Below are positions 1 to 7,340 of a stretch of DNA of 9,494 nt, in pieces. The number at the start of each line of letters is the position of its first letter. Positions within the stretch are counted from its first letter, which is position 1. The stretch lies in the NCBI GenBank assembly GCA_031323845.1, contig JAVIYP010000084.1:1-9494 (forward strand), in the 5' to 3' direction. A program made the translations under genes and the position numbers. This DNA comes from PUPG01 sp031323845. GTDB taxonomy: Bacteria; Bacteroidota; Bacteroidia; Bacteroidales; UBA7960. Under the pieces are notes generated by a model that saw nothing but the letters and a program-made list of their open reading frames with translations, searched no databases and was not told the origin of the DNA.

Positions 1-319
1 TAACGGCCTTCACAACCATTTCATGAAACAAGTCAACAGGCACCCTTGCCATAAGGATACCGTCGGCGGACCGCTGCATCCGCTTGGCGTTTTCTTCCCA
101 CCTGAACAGGCGTATTTTACCATCTTTCCCGCGGTATGCCTTCATGCCTTCAAACGCCTCCTGCCCGTAGTGCAGGCAGGTGGCCGCCATATGAATGTTG
201 ATCATGTTCGATGACGATACCTCAATTTCGCCCCATGAGCCGTTGCGGTAATAACTCCGTACATTGTAATCGGTCTGGAAATATCCAAAAGGAAGCTTCC
301 CCCATTCTATGTTTTGCAT
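1..319 (-). CDS. ilvE: Branched-chain amino acid aminotransferase, N-terminal part (cut by window edge)
   Basis: The start codon is the CAT at 317-319 read on the minus strand, and 106 codons stay open to the window edge. The enzyme is a fold-type IV PLP transaminase that interconverts Leu/Ile/Val and their 2-oxo acids using glutamate/2-oxoglutarate in the cytoplasm. The visible part matches the type-II BCAT N-terminal domain. It has a WGKLPFGYF start, then LHYGQEAFEGMKAYR at about residues 57-71, DGKIRLFRWEENAKRMQRSA after that, and the LMARVPVDLF segment. The family is usually about 340-360 residues, so about 70% is missing, including the PLP-binding lysine. The gene lies downstream of dacB on the same strand after a 167-base gap, so it may have its own promoter. 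The family call is firm; substrate preference cannot be judged from this part. Confidence 0.93.
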   Translation of the reverse strand, partial: MQNIEWGKLPFGYFQTDYNVRSYYRNGSWGEIEVSSSNMINIHMAATCLHYGQEAFEGMKAYRGKDGKIRLFRWEENAKRMQRSADGILMARVPVDLFHEMVVKAV

Positions 320-486
320 ATAAATATATTTTTGGTTATAAAAAGGATTGCTTTGGGGCTAAATTATAATAATATTTTGGATTACAGATGCGATTTCGGC
401 CAATTTGAATTATTCCGGTCTTTTTCGGCCTCCTGAACCGGCCAAAAAGTAACTTTTCGGAAGAAAATGAGCATTTTTGATGCAGC
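320..486 (-). other. Spacer between dacB and ilvE with a hairpin cluster
   Basis: This 167-base gap is AT-rich near ilvE and GC-richer in the middle. It contains a hairpin at 420-449 whose arms are CTTTTTCGGCC and GGCCAAAAAG (plus-strand reading, one bulged C). Two pairings would compete with it: CCGGT 415-419 with ACCGG 437-441, and AAAAG 445-449 with CTTTT 453-457. None is followed by a T-run in either direction, so a standard intrinsic terminator is not supported. I found no clean TAnnTTTG box for ilvE; the closest minus-strand match is TAATTTAG. A 30-codon minus-strand ORF (474-382) is present but has no recognisable features. Confidence 0.5.
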
Positions 487-1998
487 CTATCTGTCAGCAT
501 CCAGCTGTTGGCCTGAATGCAGTGTGATGGCGTTCATGAGGTGCATCATCTTGAGCCTCATGGCTGCCGGCGAGCAATTGTAATCGTTGGCAACAATCAC
601 AAAAGCAGCAAGGTGTCCGTTACGCATGGTCGTATAACCTGCATACGAGCGGACATTCAGAAGGTAGCCGCTTTTGGCCCTGAGCAAACCTTCTGATACG
701 GTACCCCTGAACTGGTTCACCAGGGATCCGCTGTACCCGGCCAATGGTAAACTGTGCAGCAATACCGGGAACGCCGGGTGCCCGGCTGACGAAGATAATG
801 CCGTCATCATCTGGGCTGTGGTGATGCGGTTTGAAGGAGAAAGCCCGCTGCCGTCGTACAGCATAAGCTGATCATTGTTCATACCCATGCCTGCCCAATG
901 ATCTAACAGCACCTCGATGCCGTCATCAAAGGAGGCGCGCTCCCTGCCGGAATGAGAGGCCAGCGTTTTCAGAAGGTTTTCCGCATAACTATTGCTGCTG
1001 TTGATGTTTGTCCTGTAGATAATGTCAAACAAGTATGGCGAATGGAGGGTATGTACCGTTGTTCTTTCATCTGAGACCCGCATCCTTGTTGTGTCAAGGG
1101 TGCGGTAGGTGGCACTATGACCACCGACGCTTATGTCCTGTTGTTGTAAGAATAACCTGAAGCTTTCAGCCAGATAGGCGGGAGGGTCAGGCAGCGAACC
1201 TCTCACCGCGAAATCGCGTGCTCCAAGGGGTATTGTCCCGGTCAACCAGCGTTCGGCAGCAAAAGGTGCTCCGAAAATGTACACCTGATCACCGGAGTTT
1301 GCCGGTCCGGTAGTCACTTCATTTATAAAATGCATGGCGGGAACATAAGGTTCTGTTTTGCTGATGTGCGCCGGACTGCCGATGCCTGCTCCTGCATTAA
1401 AATATACGGTGTATTCGTTTTCGTGAACGGATAAGCCGCTTGCCCCCGCACCGAAATAATTGCCAATATGCCCCCAAAGCCAGCGAGGCGGGATCATCGT
1501 GTTGTCAAAAACACGCTCATCGGCAATGATGCTGCCCGATATTTCTTTTACGCCGAGATCCTTTAATACATCCACCCATTTCCCAAAAACCAGGTCGATG
1601 TTCAGGGTGTCATCAAACTGGACAGCCCCCAATGTCGGATCCCCGCTGCCTTTGATGTAAAGGTTTCCCTGAAGGACTCCGCTTCTGTCAATGTTGCCAT
1701 CATATTGAAGCACGGTTTCGTATTGAAAATCACTGCCGAGCATCATCATCGCAGCTGATGTGGTAAGAATTTTTTGCACGGATGCCTGTAGCAGGGGTTT
1801 ATGGATGTTATGGCTGAATATTTCTTCCCCGCTCGTGATGTCAGCTATGTGTATAGACCAATTGGCATTGATCAGGGCCGGATCGTTGCGGAACTCGTTA
1901 ATGGCTGTTTTTAGCGGAGACGGTGGTCCGGACGATGCTGATTGTATTGTTCCAAAAAAGGCCAGGTAACAGAATAGAATACTAAATATGGAGCGCAT
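487..1998 (-). CDS. dacB: D-alanyl-D-alanine carboxypeptidase/endopeptidase, PBP4 family (peptidase S13)
   Basis: This is a periplasmic penicillin-binding protein that removes the terminal D-Ala from peptidoglycan pentapeptides and cleaves D-Ala-mDAP cross-links. Length (503 residues) fits PBP4 (E. coli DacB is about 477). Residues 1-21 form a signal peptide ending near QSA. The active-site motifs are all present: SVQK at 73-76 (SxxK, nucleophile Ser73 and Lys76), SSN at 334-336 followed by SYAENLLK (SxN), and KSG at 442-444 (the KTG position, with Ser for Thr). DGSGLSPSN at 382-390 is a hallmark of S13 enzymes. The long stretch between SxxK and SxN (about 260 residues) holds the accessory domains typical of PBP4, including the YIKGSGDPTL motif. 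The start follows the amidase stop by 37 bases, so both are probably one transcript. The protein should bind beta-lactams. Confidence 0.95.
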   Translation of the reverse strand: MRSIFSILFCYLAFFGTIQSASSGPPSPLKTAINEFRNDPALINANWSIHIADITSGEEIFSHNIHKPLLQASVQKILTTSAAMMMLGSDFQYETVLQYDGNIDRSGVLQGNLYIKGSGDPTLGAVQFDDTLNIDLVFGKWVDVLKDLGVKEISGSIIADERVFDNTMIPPRWLWGHIGNYFGAGASGLSVHENEYTVYFNAGAGIGSPAHISKTEPYVPAMHFINEVTTGPANSGDQVYIFGAPFAAERWLTGTIPLGARDFAVRGSLPDPPAYLAESFRLFLQQQDISVGGHSATYRTLDTTRMRVSDERTTVHTLHSPYLFDIIYRTNINSSNSYAENLLKTLASHSGRERASFDDGIEVLLDHWAGMGMNNDQLMLYDGSGLSPSNRITTAQMMTALSSSAGHPAFPVLLHSLPLAGYSGSLVNQFRGTVSEGLLRAKSGYLLNVRSYAGYTTMRNGHLAAFVIVANDYNCSPAAMRLKMMHLMNAITLHSGQQLDADR

Positions 1999-2035
1999 AA
2001 CAGGGCTTTAAGTGGGTTTATAAAAAGCGGTTGAT

Positions 2036-3235
2036 TTACTGGCTGTTTTTATCCTGAAGATGTCTGATAGCTTCGGATGCACTGATACGTTCTTCATTAA
2101 GAAATGCCACAACAAATGCATCCGGGAAACCTGCCTCCTGTACTTCCCTTTGAATATTAGCCGCAGCCTCCAGAGAGGGTTCATTCCCCACGGTGTATTT
2201 GTAGAGCCCTTCATGAAAATACCAGGACACCCGTTCAAGACCACGGAATGCTTCATCATCTACAGCCCTTTTTTCTGATGAAGTCGCAAACTGAACCCTG
2301 AAAGAAATGTTGACTTCGCTGTGCGTTTCGGAAGCGTTTGTGGTTTCATGTTCCGTTCCTGTGTGACTGCGCTCACCAGCTTCTGCATTTGCTCCAGTGC
2401 CTGATGCACCAGCCGCAGATGTATGGTTAAGGTCTGCATAATGAATGCGTGAGGCAGCCAAAGCATCCTGTTCCTCTTTATACTGCCGGAAGGCTCTGAA
2501 AATAGCCGAGGCAATATGGGCTTGTCCCGTTTCAGACATCAGGTATTCTTCTTCGCGGGCATTGCTGATAAAACCGGTTTCTATGAGTATGCCCGGCATG
2601 GTGATGTGGTATAGCACGAGGAAGCCTGCCTGCTTCACACCCCTGTCAATGCGCCTGGCCCTTTCCCGGAACTGTTCCTGGACAAGTGCTGCCATTTGGA
2701 GGCTTTGATCCAGGTATGCGTTCTGATACAGGGCAAAAATAATATTGGCTTCAGGAGAGTTGGGATCAAAACCATCATAAGTCTCCAGGTAATCATCTTC
2801 GTAAAGAATGGATTTGTTTTCTCTCCGGGCCACCTCGAGATTGGCCTGACTTCGGTGCAGACCCATCACGAAGGTTTCCGTTCCCATGGCATTCCGGTTT
2901 GTGGCACTGTTGCAATGTAAGGAAATGAAAAGATCGGCATTGTTTTCGTTGGCAATTCGGGCTCGCTCATGAAGAGGGACGAAAACATCAGTTTCTCTCG
3001 TAAAGATCACTTCAACATCCTCCAGGTTCTCACGGATGTATTGACCAAGCTTTAGGGCTATGGCCAGCGTAAGGTTTTTTTCCATAGCGCGCCTGCCGAT
3101 GGCGCCAGGCTCACGTCCCCCATGCCCCGGATCAATAACCACGGTAGTTACGAAACCACGCCTGTCGGCTTTCAGTTCCACCGGCAGACAAATGACGAAA
3201 AAGGCAATAACAAAAAACAGCAGAAGGCGTTTCAC
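2036..3235 (-). CDS. N-acetylmuramoyl-L-alanine amidase (Amidase_3) with C-terminal SPOR-like domain
   Basis: This zinc hydrolase cuts the bond between N-acetylmuramic acid and L-Ala of peptidoglycan and should act in the periplasm, typically in daughter-cell separation. Residues 1-23 are a signal peptide (MKRLLLFFVIAFF, cleaved near LKA). The Amidase_3 domain spans about 30-252. Its DPGHGG motif contains His38. Glu52, His107 (in LFISLHCNS) and His38 are the expected zinc ligands, and Glu219 in ILIETGFISN is the catalytic glutamate. A low-complexity linker rich in Ala, Gly, Ser, Thr, Glu and His (about 262-308) leads to a C-terminal region (309-395) with FRVQFATSS, GLYKYTVG and AANIQREVQEAGFPDAFVV. 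That pattern resembles SPOR domains, which bind glycan strands lacking stem peptides. The gene is first in a likely operon with dacB and diverges from lptD. It is functionally like AmiA/B/C, but I do not assign a specific symbol. Confidence 0.94.
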   Translation of the reverse strand: MKRLLLFFVIAFFVICLPVELKADRRGFVTTVVIDPGHGGREPGAIGRRAMEKNLTLAIALKLGQYIRENLEDVEVIFTRETDVFVPLHERARIANENNADLFISLHCNSATNRNAMGTETFVMGLHRSQANLEVARRENKSILYEDDYLETYDGFDPNSPEANIIFALYQNAYLDQSLQMAALVQEQFRERARRIDRGVKQAGFLVLYHITMPGILIETGFISNAREEEYLMSETGQAHIASAIFRAFRQYKEEQDALAASRIHYADLNHTSAAGASGTGANAEAGERSHTGTEHETTNASETHSEVNISFRVQFATSSEKRAVDDEAFRGLERVSWYFHEGLYKYTVGNEPSLEAAANIQREVQEAGFPDAFVVAFLNEERISASEAIRHLQDKNSQ

Positions 3236-3256
3236 TTATGATAACGTATTTTTAAT

Positions 3257-3264
3257 TAGTTTTG
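3257..3264 (+). promoter_or_regulatory. Possible -7 box for lptD
   Basis: TAGTTTTG fits the Bacteroidota -7 pattern TAnnTTTG and would start transcription near 3270, about 55 bases before the lptD start codon. No good TTTG lies at the expected distance upstream, so only half of the promoter is supported. If used, it would face the amidase promoter and the two leaders would overlap. Confidence 0.35.
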
Positions 3265-3303
3265 CCAAGGTCCGGATGCACATGCCCAGGCTTGGAGTTC
3301 CTG

Positions 3304-3335
3304 CAAAATTAACAATATATCGCTTTGTTTACAAA
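3304..3335 (-). promoter_or_regulatory. Bacteroidota-type promoter for the amidase-dacB operon
   Basis: Read on the minus strand, TTTG (3335-3332) and TAATTTTG (3311-3304) match the -33 TTTG and -7 TAnnTTTG boxes, with a 20-base spacer. Transcription would begin near 3298, about 60 bases before the amidase ATG. The -33 box lies inside the first codons of lptD on the other strand, so binding here could affect lptD as well. The match is exact at the consensus positions but rests on sequence alone. Confidence 0.6.
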
Positions 3336-6018
3336 CGTAACATCCAGGTTTTTTATTCTTATCTGTGTCGGCATTTTCTGGTCATGTATGATTGCAGCGC
3401 AGGAACCGGATACGTTGCTTTTCAACGGTATGGACGAGTTAATCATGCAAAACGATACGCTTGATCCTGAGCCGGAACGATTAAGAGGCTCAGCGGTCAT
3501 ACTGGATGCCATTGTTGAATATTCAGCCCGCGACACCATTTTCCATGACATCAGAAACAGACGCGTTTATATTTATGGTAGCGCAGATCTCAGGTATATC
3601 GACATGCACCTGGAGGCTGACTACATTGAAATCGATTTCAATAATAATGAATTATTTGCCAAAGGTTTACCCGATACGGCCGGGGTTATTCGCGGACATC
3701 CTGTTTTTACGGAAGGCGTGCAAAGCTTTGAATCGCGCGAGTTAAGGTATAATTTTGAGACCAAACGCGGCCGGACCATCGGTGTGATTACCGAAGAAGC
3801 CGACGGCTATGTCCACGGCCATGTAGTTAAGTTGCAGCCCAGCAGGGAAGTGCACGTATCGGAAGGTAAATATACCACCTGCGACCATGCTGAACCCCAT
3901 TTTCATATAGAATTCAGAAGGGCAAAGATCATCCCGGATGATAAGATAGTATCGAGCTTTGCTTATCTTGTGATCAGAGGGGTGCCCACTCCGCTGTTTG
4001 TGCCGTTTGGGTTTTTCCCCAACAAGAGAGGACAGGCATCGGGAATACTCATTCCTTCCTATGGTGAAGCGCGCAACAGGGGTTTTTACCTTGAAAACGG
4101 CGGATTCTACTGGGGTATAAATGAATATCTCGATTTATCTATCAGAGGTGATGTGTTCTCCCGGGGGAGCTGGGCGTTAAGGCTCGGCTCCAACTATTCG
4201 GTGCGGTATCGCTACAGCGGAAACCTGAACCTGTCGTATGCCATCAACAAGCTGGGTGAGGAGAATTTGCCAGGCTACGAGCGCAGCCGTGATTTTCGCA
4301 TCCAATGGAGCCACAGCCAGGCACCCCAGGCGCATCCAACCCGCAGTTTCAGGGCCAGCGTCAATGCCGGAAGCAGCCAGGCCAGCAGGTTTAATCCCGT
4401 TTCTGACGACGATTACCTCTCCAACACCTTCTCATCAAATGTTTCATACTCCCGGAGATTTGGAGATCGTTATAACTTCTCGGCTAACCTGAGGCACAGC
4501 CAGAACACCAACACGCAAATGGTGGACTTAGGCCTGCCTGAAATCTCATTCTCCGCCAACAGGTTTCATCCTTTCAGACGGCAGCAAACCACAGGACCGT
4601 CAAGGTGGTATGAAGACATCAGCGTTTCCTACAACATGAATGCACGCAATGAGTTGCGCATCGCTGATACGCTGCTGTTCACCCGGCAAGCACTGCAAGA
4701 GTTCAGGAACGGCATCCGGCACGACATTCCTGTTTCCTATTCCACAAGGGTGTTGAATCACTTTAACCTCAGTACCAGCATCAATTACAACGAACGATGG
4801 TATTTCAGGACCATCCGCAGAGAGTGGGATGACGACTACATGACGATTGCCGGCACGGATACGATTTTTGGTGCTGTGGTGACCGACACCATACCGGGCT
4901 TCAGGGCCGCCAGAGAGTTTAGTGTTTCTTCGGGTTTAAGTACGAGGCTTTACGGGATGATGCAATTCAGGCGGGGGCCTGTGAAGGCCTTGCGCCATGT
5001 GCTTACACCCAACCTGGGTTTCAGCATGCGCCCTGATTTCGCCGCTCCTTTCTGGGGCTATTACCGTGAGTATTATGACCCCATCCAGGACAGGACACAC
5101 AGCTATTCGATTTTTGAAGGCAGCATATACGGAGGTCCTCCCAAAGGGCGCTCGGGTAACCTGAGTTTTTCGCTTGCCAATAACCTGGAAATGAAGGTCA
5201 GAAACCGGCGTGACCCCGATGCCGAAGACCGCAAAATCGTGCTGATTGATAATTTCACGGTGTCAACGGGATACGATTTTGCAAGAGACTCAATAAATTT
5301 TTCCGACCTGCGCCTGAGTGGCAGAACCCGCCTGTGGGGCAATTTTGACATCTCCTATTCCAGCACCTTTACTCCCTATGTTCGAAATGAACAAGGGCAG
5401 TATATCAACCGCTTTCTGTGGGAAACGGACAGGCGTTTGTTAAAGCTTAACAACACCAGCTGGGCTCTTAACTTTAACTACCGTCTGAGTTCGGGAGTCA
5501 GGACTGGCGGTGACAGGGGCAGGGCAGACGATGGCCTGCGCCCGGAAGGAGGCAGGCCGCAAGACGCTGACCGTGGTCTGGATATGGGTGAATATGGCAA
5601 CGGATTGAACGGAATGCCCGACAACGGCCTTCATGAGCTCAGCACAATACCCGGTCCTGACTACACTGTGCCCTGGAACCTTAATATTTCCTATTCATTC
5701 AATTACAATGCGCGTTACATGCATGCCATCGGATCAATGGACCGCAATTACATCCAGAACCTCTCGGTAAGAGGCGATGTTTACCTTACTCCAAAATGGC
5801 GTATTGGCTTTCGCACAGGATATGATTTTGACAATAAGCAGCTGACCTACACATCTATAGATGTCTACCGCGATCTGCACTGCTGGGAAATGACCTTCAA
5901 CTGGATACCTATGGGCTTCAGGCAGAGCTATAATTTTACCATTAGGGTGAAGTCCAGTGTGCTGCAAGACCTTAAACTGACCCGGAGAACGCATCATCTC
6001 GACAGGGCGTTTCAATAA
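3325..6018 (+). CDS. lptD: LPS assembly protein LptD (OstA), outer-membrane beta-barrel
   Basis: LptD sits in the outer membrane and, with the lipoprotein LptE, inserts lipopolysaccharide delivered by the LptA bridge into the outer leaflet. The 897-residue protein begins with a signal peptide (about 1-25, cleavage near MIAA/Q). An OstA-type beta-jellyroll follows at about 50-200 (YIYGSADLRY, LEADYIEIDF, TTCDHAEPHFHIEF). FVPFGFFPNKRGQASGILIPSYG leads into a C-terminal barrel (about 230-897) of alternating, aromatic-rich strands. The start is TTG at 3325: a TAA at 3310-3312 closes the frame upstream and the next in-frame ATG (3388) would remove the signal peptide. The mature part has only two cysteines, Cys186 and Cys853. 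A Gly/Asp/Arg-rich insert lies at about 726-772. It diverges from the amidase gene and converges with the dehydrogenase gene, leaving 24 bases between stop codons with no clear terminator. Confidence 0.93.
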   Translation: MFTNVTSRFFILICVGIFWSCMIAAQEPDTLLFNGMDELIMQNDTLDPEPERLRGSAVILDAIVEYSARDTIFHDIRNRRVYIYGSADLRYIDMHLEADYIEIDFNNNELFAKGLPDTAGVIRGHPVFTEGVQSFESRELRYNFETKRGRTIGVITEEADGYVHGHVVKLQPSREVHVSEGKYTTCDHAEPHFHIEFRRAKIIPDDKIVSSFAYLVIRGVPTPLFVPFGFFPNKRGQASGILIPSYGEARNRGFYLENGGFYWGINEYLDLSIRGDVFSRGSWALRLGSNYSVRYRYSGNLNLSYAINKLGEENLPGYERSRDFRIQWSHSQAPQAHPTRSFRASVNAGSSQASRFNPVSDDDYLSNTFSSNVSYSRRFGDRYNFSANLRHSQNTNTQMVDLGLPEISFSANRFHPFRRQQTTGPSRWYEDISVSYNMNARNELRIADTLLFTRQALQEFRNGIRHDIPVSYSTRVLNHFNLSTSINYNERWYFRTIRREWDDDYMTIAGTDTIFGAVVTDTIPGFRAAREFSVSSGLSTRLYGMMQFRRGPVKALRHVLTPNLGFSMRPDFAAPFWGYYREYYDPIQDRTHSYSIFEGSIYGGPPKGRSGNLSFSLANNLEMKVRNRRDPDAEDRKIVLIDNFTVSTGYDFARDSINFSDLRLSGRTRLWGNFDISYSSTFTPYVRNEQGQYINRFLWETDRRLLKLNNTSWALNFNYRLSSGVRTGGDRGRADDGLRPEGGRPQDADRGLDMGEYGNGLNGMPDNGLHELSTIPGPDYTVPWNLNISYSFNYNARYMHAIGSMDRNYIQNLSVRGDVYLTPKWRIGFRTGYDFDNKQLTYTSIDVYRDLHCWEMTFNWIPMGFRQSYNFTIRVKSSVLQDLKLTRRTHHLDRAFQ

Positions 6019-6042
6019 ATAGCTGAAAATGCGGCAGGCTGT

Positions 6043-7116
6043 TCAGAGCTGACAGGGCACACCAAGTTCCCCGCAAAGGGCTTCAATCTGTTTTTTTACC
6101 GCTTCCTTCAGGATAATGCCTTTTTTCTGATTTCTTTGTTCAGCCTCTCTTTCAGGATCTCCGGGAATGAGCACCTTCTTCTGTCCAAGGGCCGGTTTCG
6201 CACGTCTGTACGACTGTATCCAATCATCCATGCCGCTCAGGAATTCTGATGCGGGTCTGAAGGCATCCACCCGCATGGCTCCGAAAAAGTGACCGGTGCC
6301 TTTTCCGGACAGGTTTTCCTTCAGGGGCAGCCACGCAACTGATGGTGGCACAAAAGGCCCGAAATTGGCCCCGGAAAGTATGGAGGAAAAAACATCGATG
6401 ATAGCAGCCATGCAATACCCTTTATGACTGCCGAATTTCCTGCTGCTTCCGAGCGGGAGAATGGAACCGCCGCGGGTCAGCACTCCCGGATCAGTACTCA
6501 CCCTGCCTTTATTGTCCTGGAGAAAGCCCTCTTCGATGGGCAGGCCCTGTTTGTGCAACAGGTCCACTTTACCCCGTGCAATGACGGCCGTTGCAAAATC
6601 AGCTACCAGCGGAGGTTCTGTTTTGGCCGGGACCGCCACAGCCAGGGGATTGGTGCCCAGCATCCCCTCTGCTGAAAAGGTTGGTGCTACAAGCGGATTG
6701 GCATTCGTGACGCAGAGTCCGATCATACGGTGCGGTAACGCCATCATGGCATAGTATGCCGCTATGCCGAAATGATTGCTGTTACATACGGCAACCCATC
6801 CTGTACCTGCATGCTCTGCCTTAGCAATGGCCAGCTCCATCGCCCTGGCCGATACCATCGGCCCAAGTCCGTTATCACCATCAAGAGTCAGGGTAGAAGG
6901 GCTCTCATGAATAGTGACGGGCCGGGCACCGGCATTGATCCTGCCGCTCCGCAACATGCGTATGTAATCCGGTAAGCGCAAAAGCCCATGCGAAGGTATG
7001 TCACGAAGCTCGGCGGCAACAAGTACGTCAGCCACCATAGCTGCATCAGCAGCCTTAACCTCACATTGCATCAGCAGTGAAACAACCAGTTCCTTTAAAA
7101 AAGACGCCTTGTACAT
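6043..7116 (-). CDS. Ldh2-family NAD(P)-dependent 2-hydroxyacid dehydrogenase (malate/L-lactate/sulfolactate type)
   Basis: This cytoplasmic oxidoreductase belongs to the Ldh_2 (type-2 malate/L-lactate dehydrogenase) family, unrelated to classical Rossmann-fold MDH/LDH. The 357 residues match the family length. Diagnostic parts are SHGLLRLPDYI at 42-52 with the conserved active-site His43 and Arg47, DGDNGLG at 79-85, NSNHFGIAAYY with His115 at 112-122, GTNPLAVAVPA starting at 154, HKGYCMAAIIDVFSSILSGA, and IPGDPERE at 317-324. Members oxidise or reduce malate, L-lactate, ureidoglycolate, L-sulfolactate or delta-1-piperideine-2-carboxylate, and sequence motifs alone do not separate these. No neighbouring gene suggests a pathway. 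The start at 7116 follows an AT-rich spacer. The family is certain; the substrate is unknown. Confidence 0.92.
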   Translation of the reverse strand: MYKASFLKELVVSLLMQCEVKAADAAMVADVLVAAELRDIPSHGLLRLPDYIRMLRSGRINAGARPVTIHESPSTLTLDGDNGLGPMVSARAMELAIAKAEHAGTGWVAVCNSNHFGIAAYYAMMALPHRMIGLCVTNANPLVAPTFSAEGMLGTNPLAVAVPAKTEPPLVADFATAVIARGKVDLLHKQGLPIEEGFLQDNKGRVSTDPGVLTRGGSILPLGSSRKFGSHKGYCMAAIIDVFSSILSGANFGPFVPPSVAWLPLKENLSGKGTGHFFGAMRVDAFRPASEFLSGMDDWIQSYRRAKPALGQKKVLIPGDPEREAEQRNQKKGIILKEAVKKQIEALCGELGVPCQL

Positions 7117-7340
7117 ATGTTATCCCCAAAAAAATAATAATTAGCCCTGATATTCAAGAAATGTCCCGGTGGCAAAACAAAAAATTGTACGTTTTCAAAA
7201 ATAATTGAATATTTGCATCTTACCTTAAATTTTTCGATTATTTACATCGGTTTTTAGGGGAATATATCAATATTCTGTTGATAATTTAGAATAAATTATA
7301 CCTTTGCATAATCATAAATCTTTTCAAGACGAAAATAAAT
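7117..7340. other. AT-rich divergent spacer between the dehydrogenase and the three-gene operon
   Basis: This 224-base region separates two divergent genes and holds the plus-strand promoter described separately. Just upstream of and within that promoter are three short inverted repeats: GAATAT/ATATTC (7260-7275), ATTCT/AGAAT (7272-7292) and AATTTA/TAAATT (7283-7297). They could be operator half-sites, but AT-rich DNA gives such matches easily. A minus-strand TATTTTTG (7203-7196) could be a -7 box for the dehydrogenase gene, but it has no matching -33 element. I see no coding sequence or structured RNA. Confidence 0.5.
7278..7306 (+). promoter_or_regulatory. Bacteroidota-type promoter for the hypothetical-DUF3822-rsmD operon
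   Basis: TACCTTTG at 7299-7306 is an exact TAnnTTTG -7 box, and TTG at 7278-7280 sits 18 bases upstream as the -33 element. Transcription would start near 7312, giving a leader of about 30 bases before the ATG at 7341. This is the strongest promoter candidate for the plus-strand operon. Confidence 0.65.

Noticed and set aside
23..214. 63-codon plus-strand ORF near the left edge
   Set aside because: It lies antisense to the ilvE start, whose translation matches the aminotransferase family closely; the plus-strand product matches nothing I recognise.
3309..3551. 80-codon minus-strand ORF over the lptD start
   Set aside because: It is antisense to the LptD signal peptide and jellyroll, and its composition looks like a shadow frame.
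6019..6042. Terminator between the convergent lptD and dehydrogenase genes
   Set aside because: The 24 bases have no stem with a T-run; only a weak CTGT/ACAG pairing reaches into the dehydrogenase gene.
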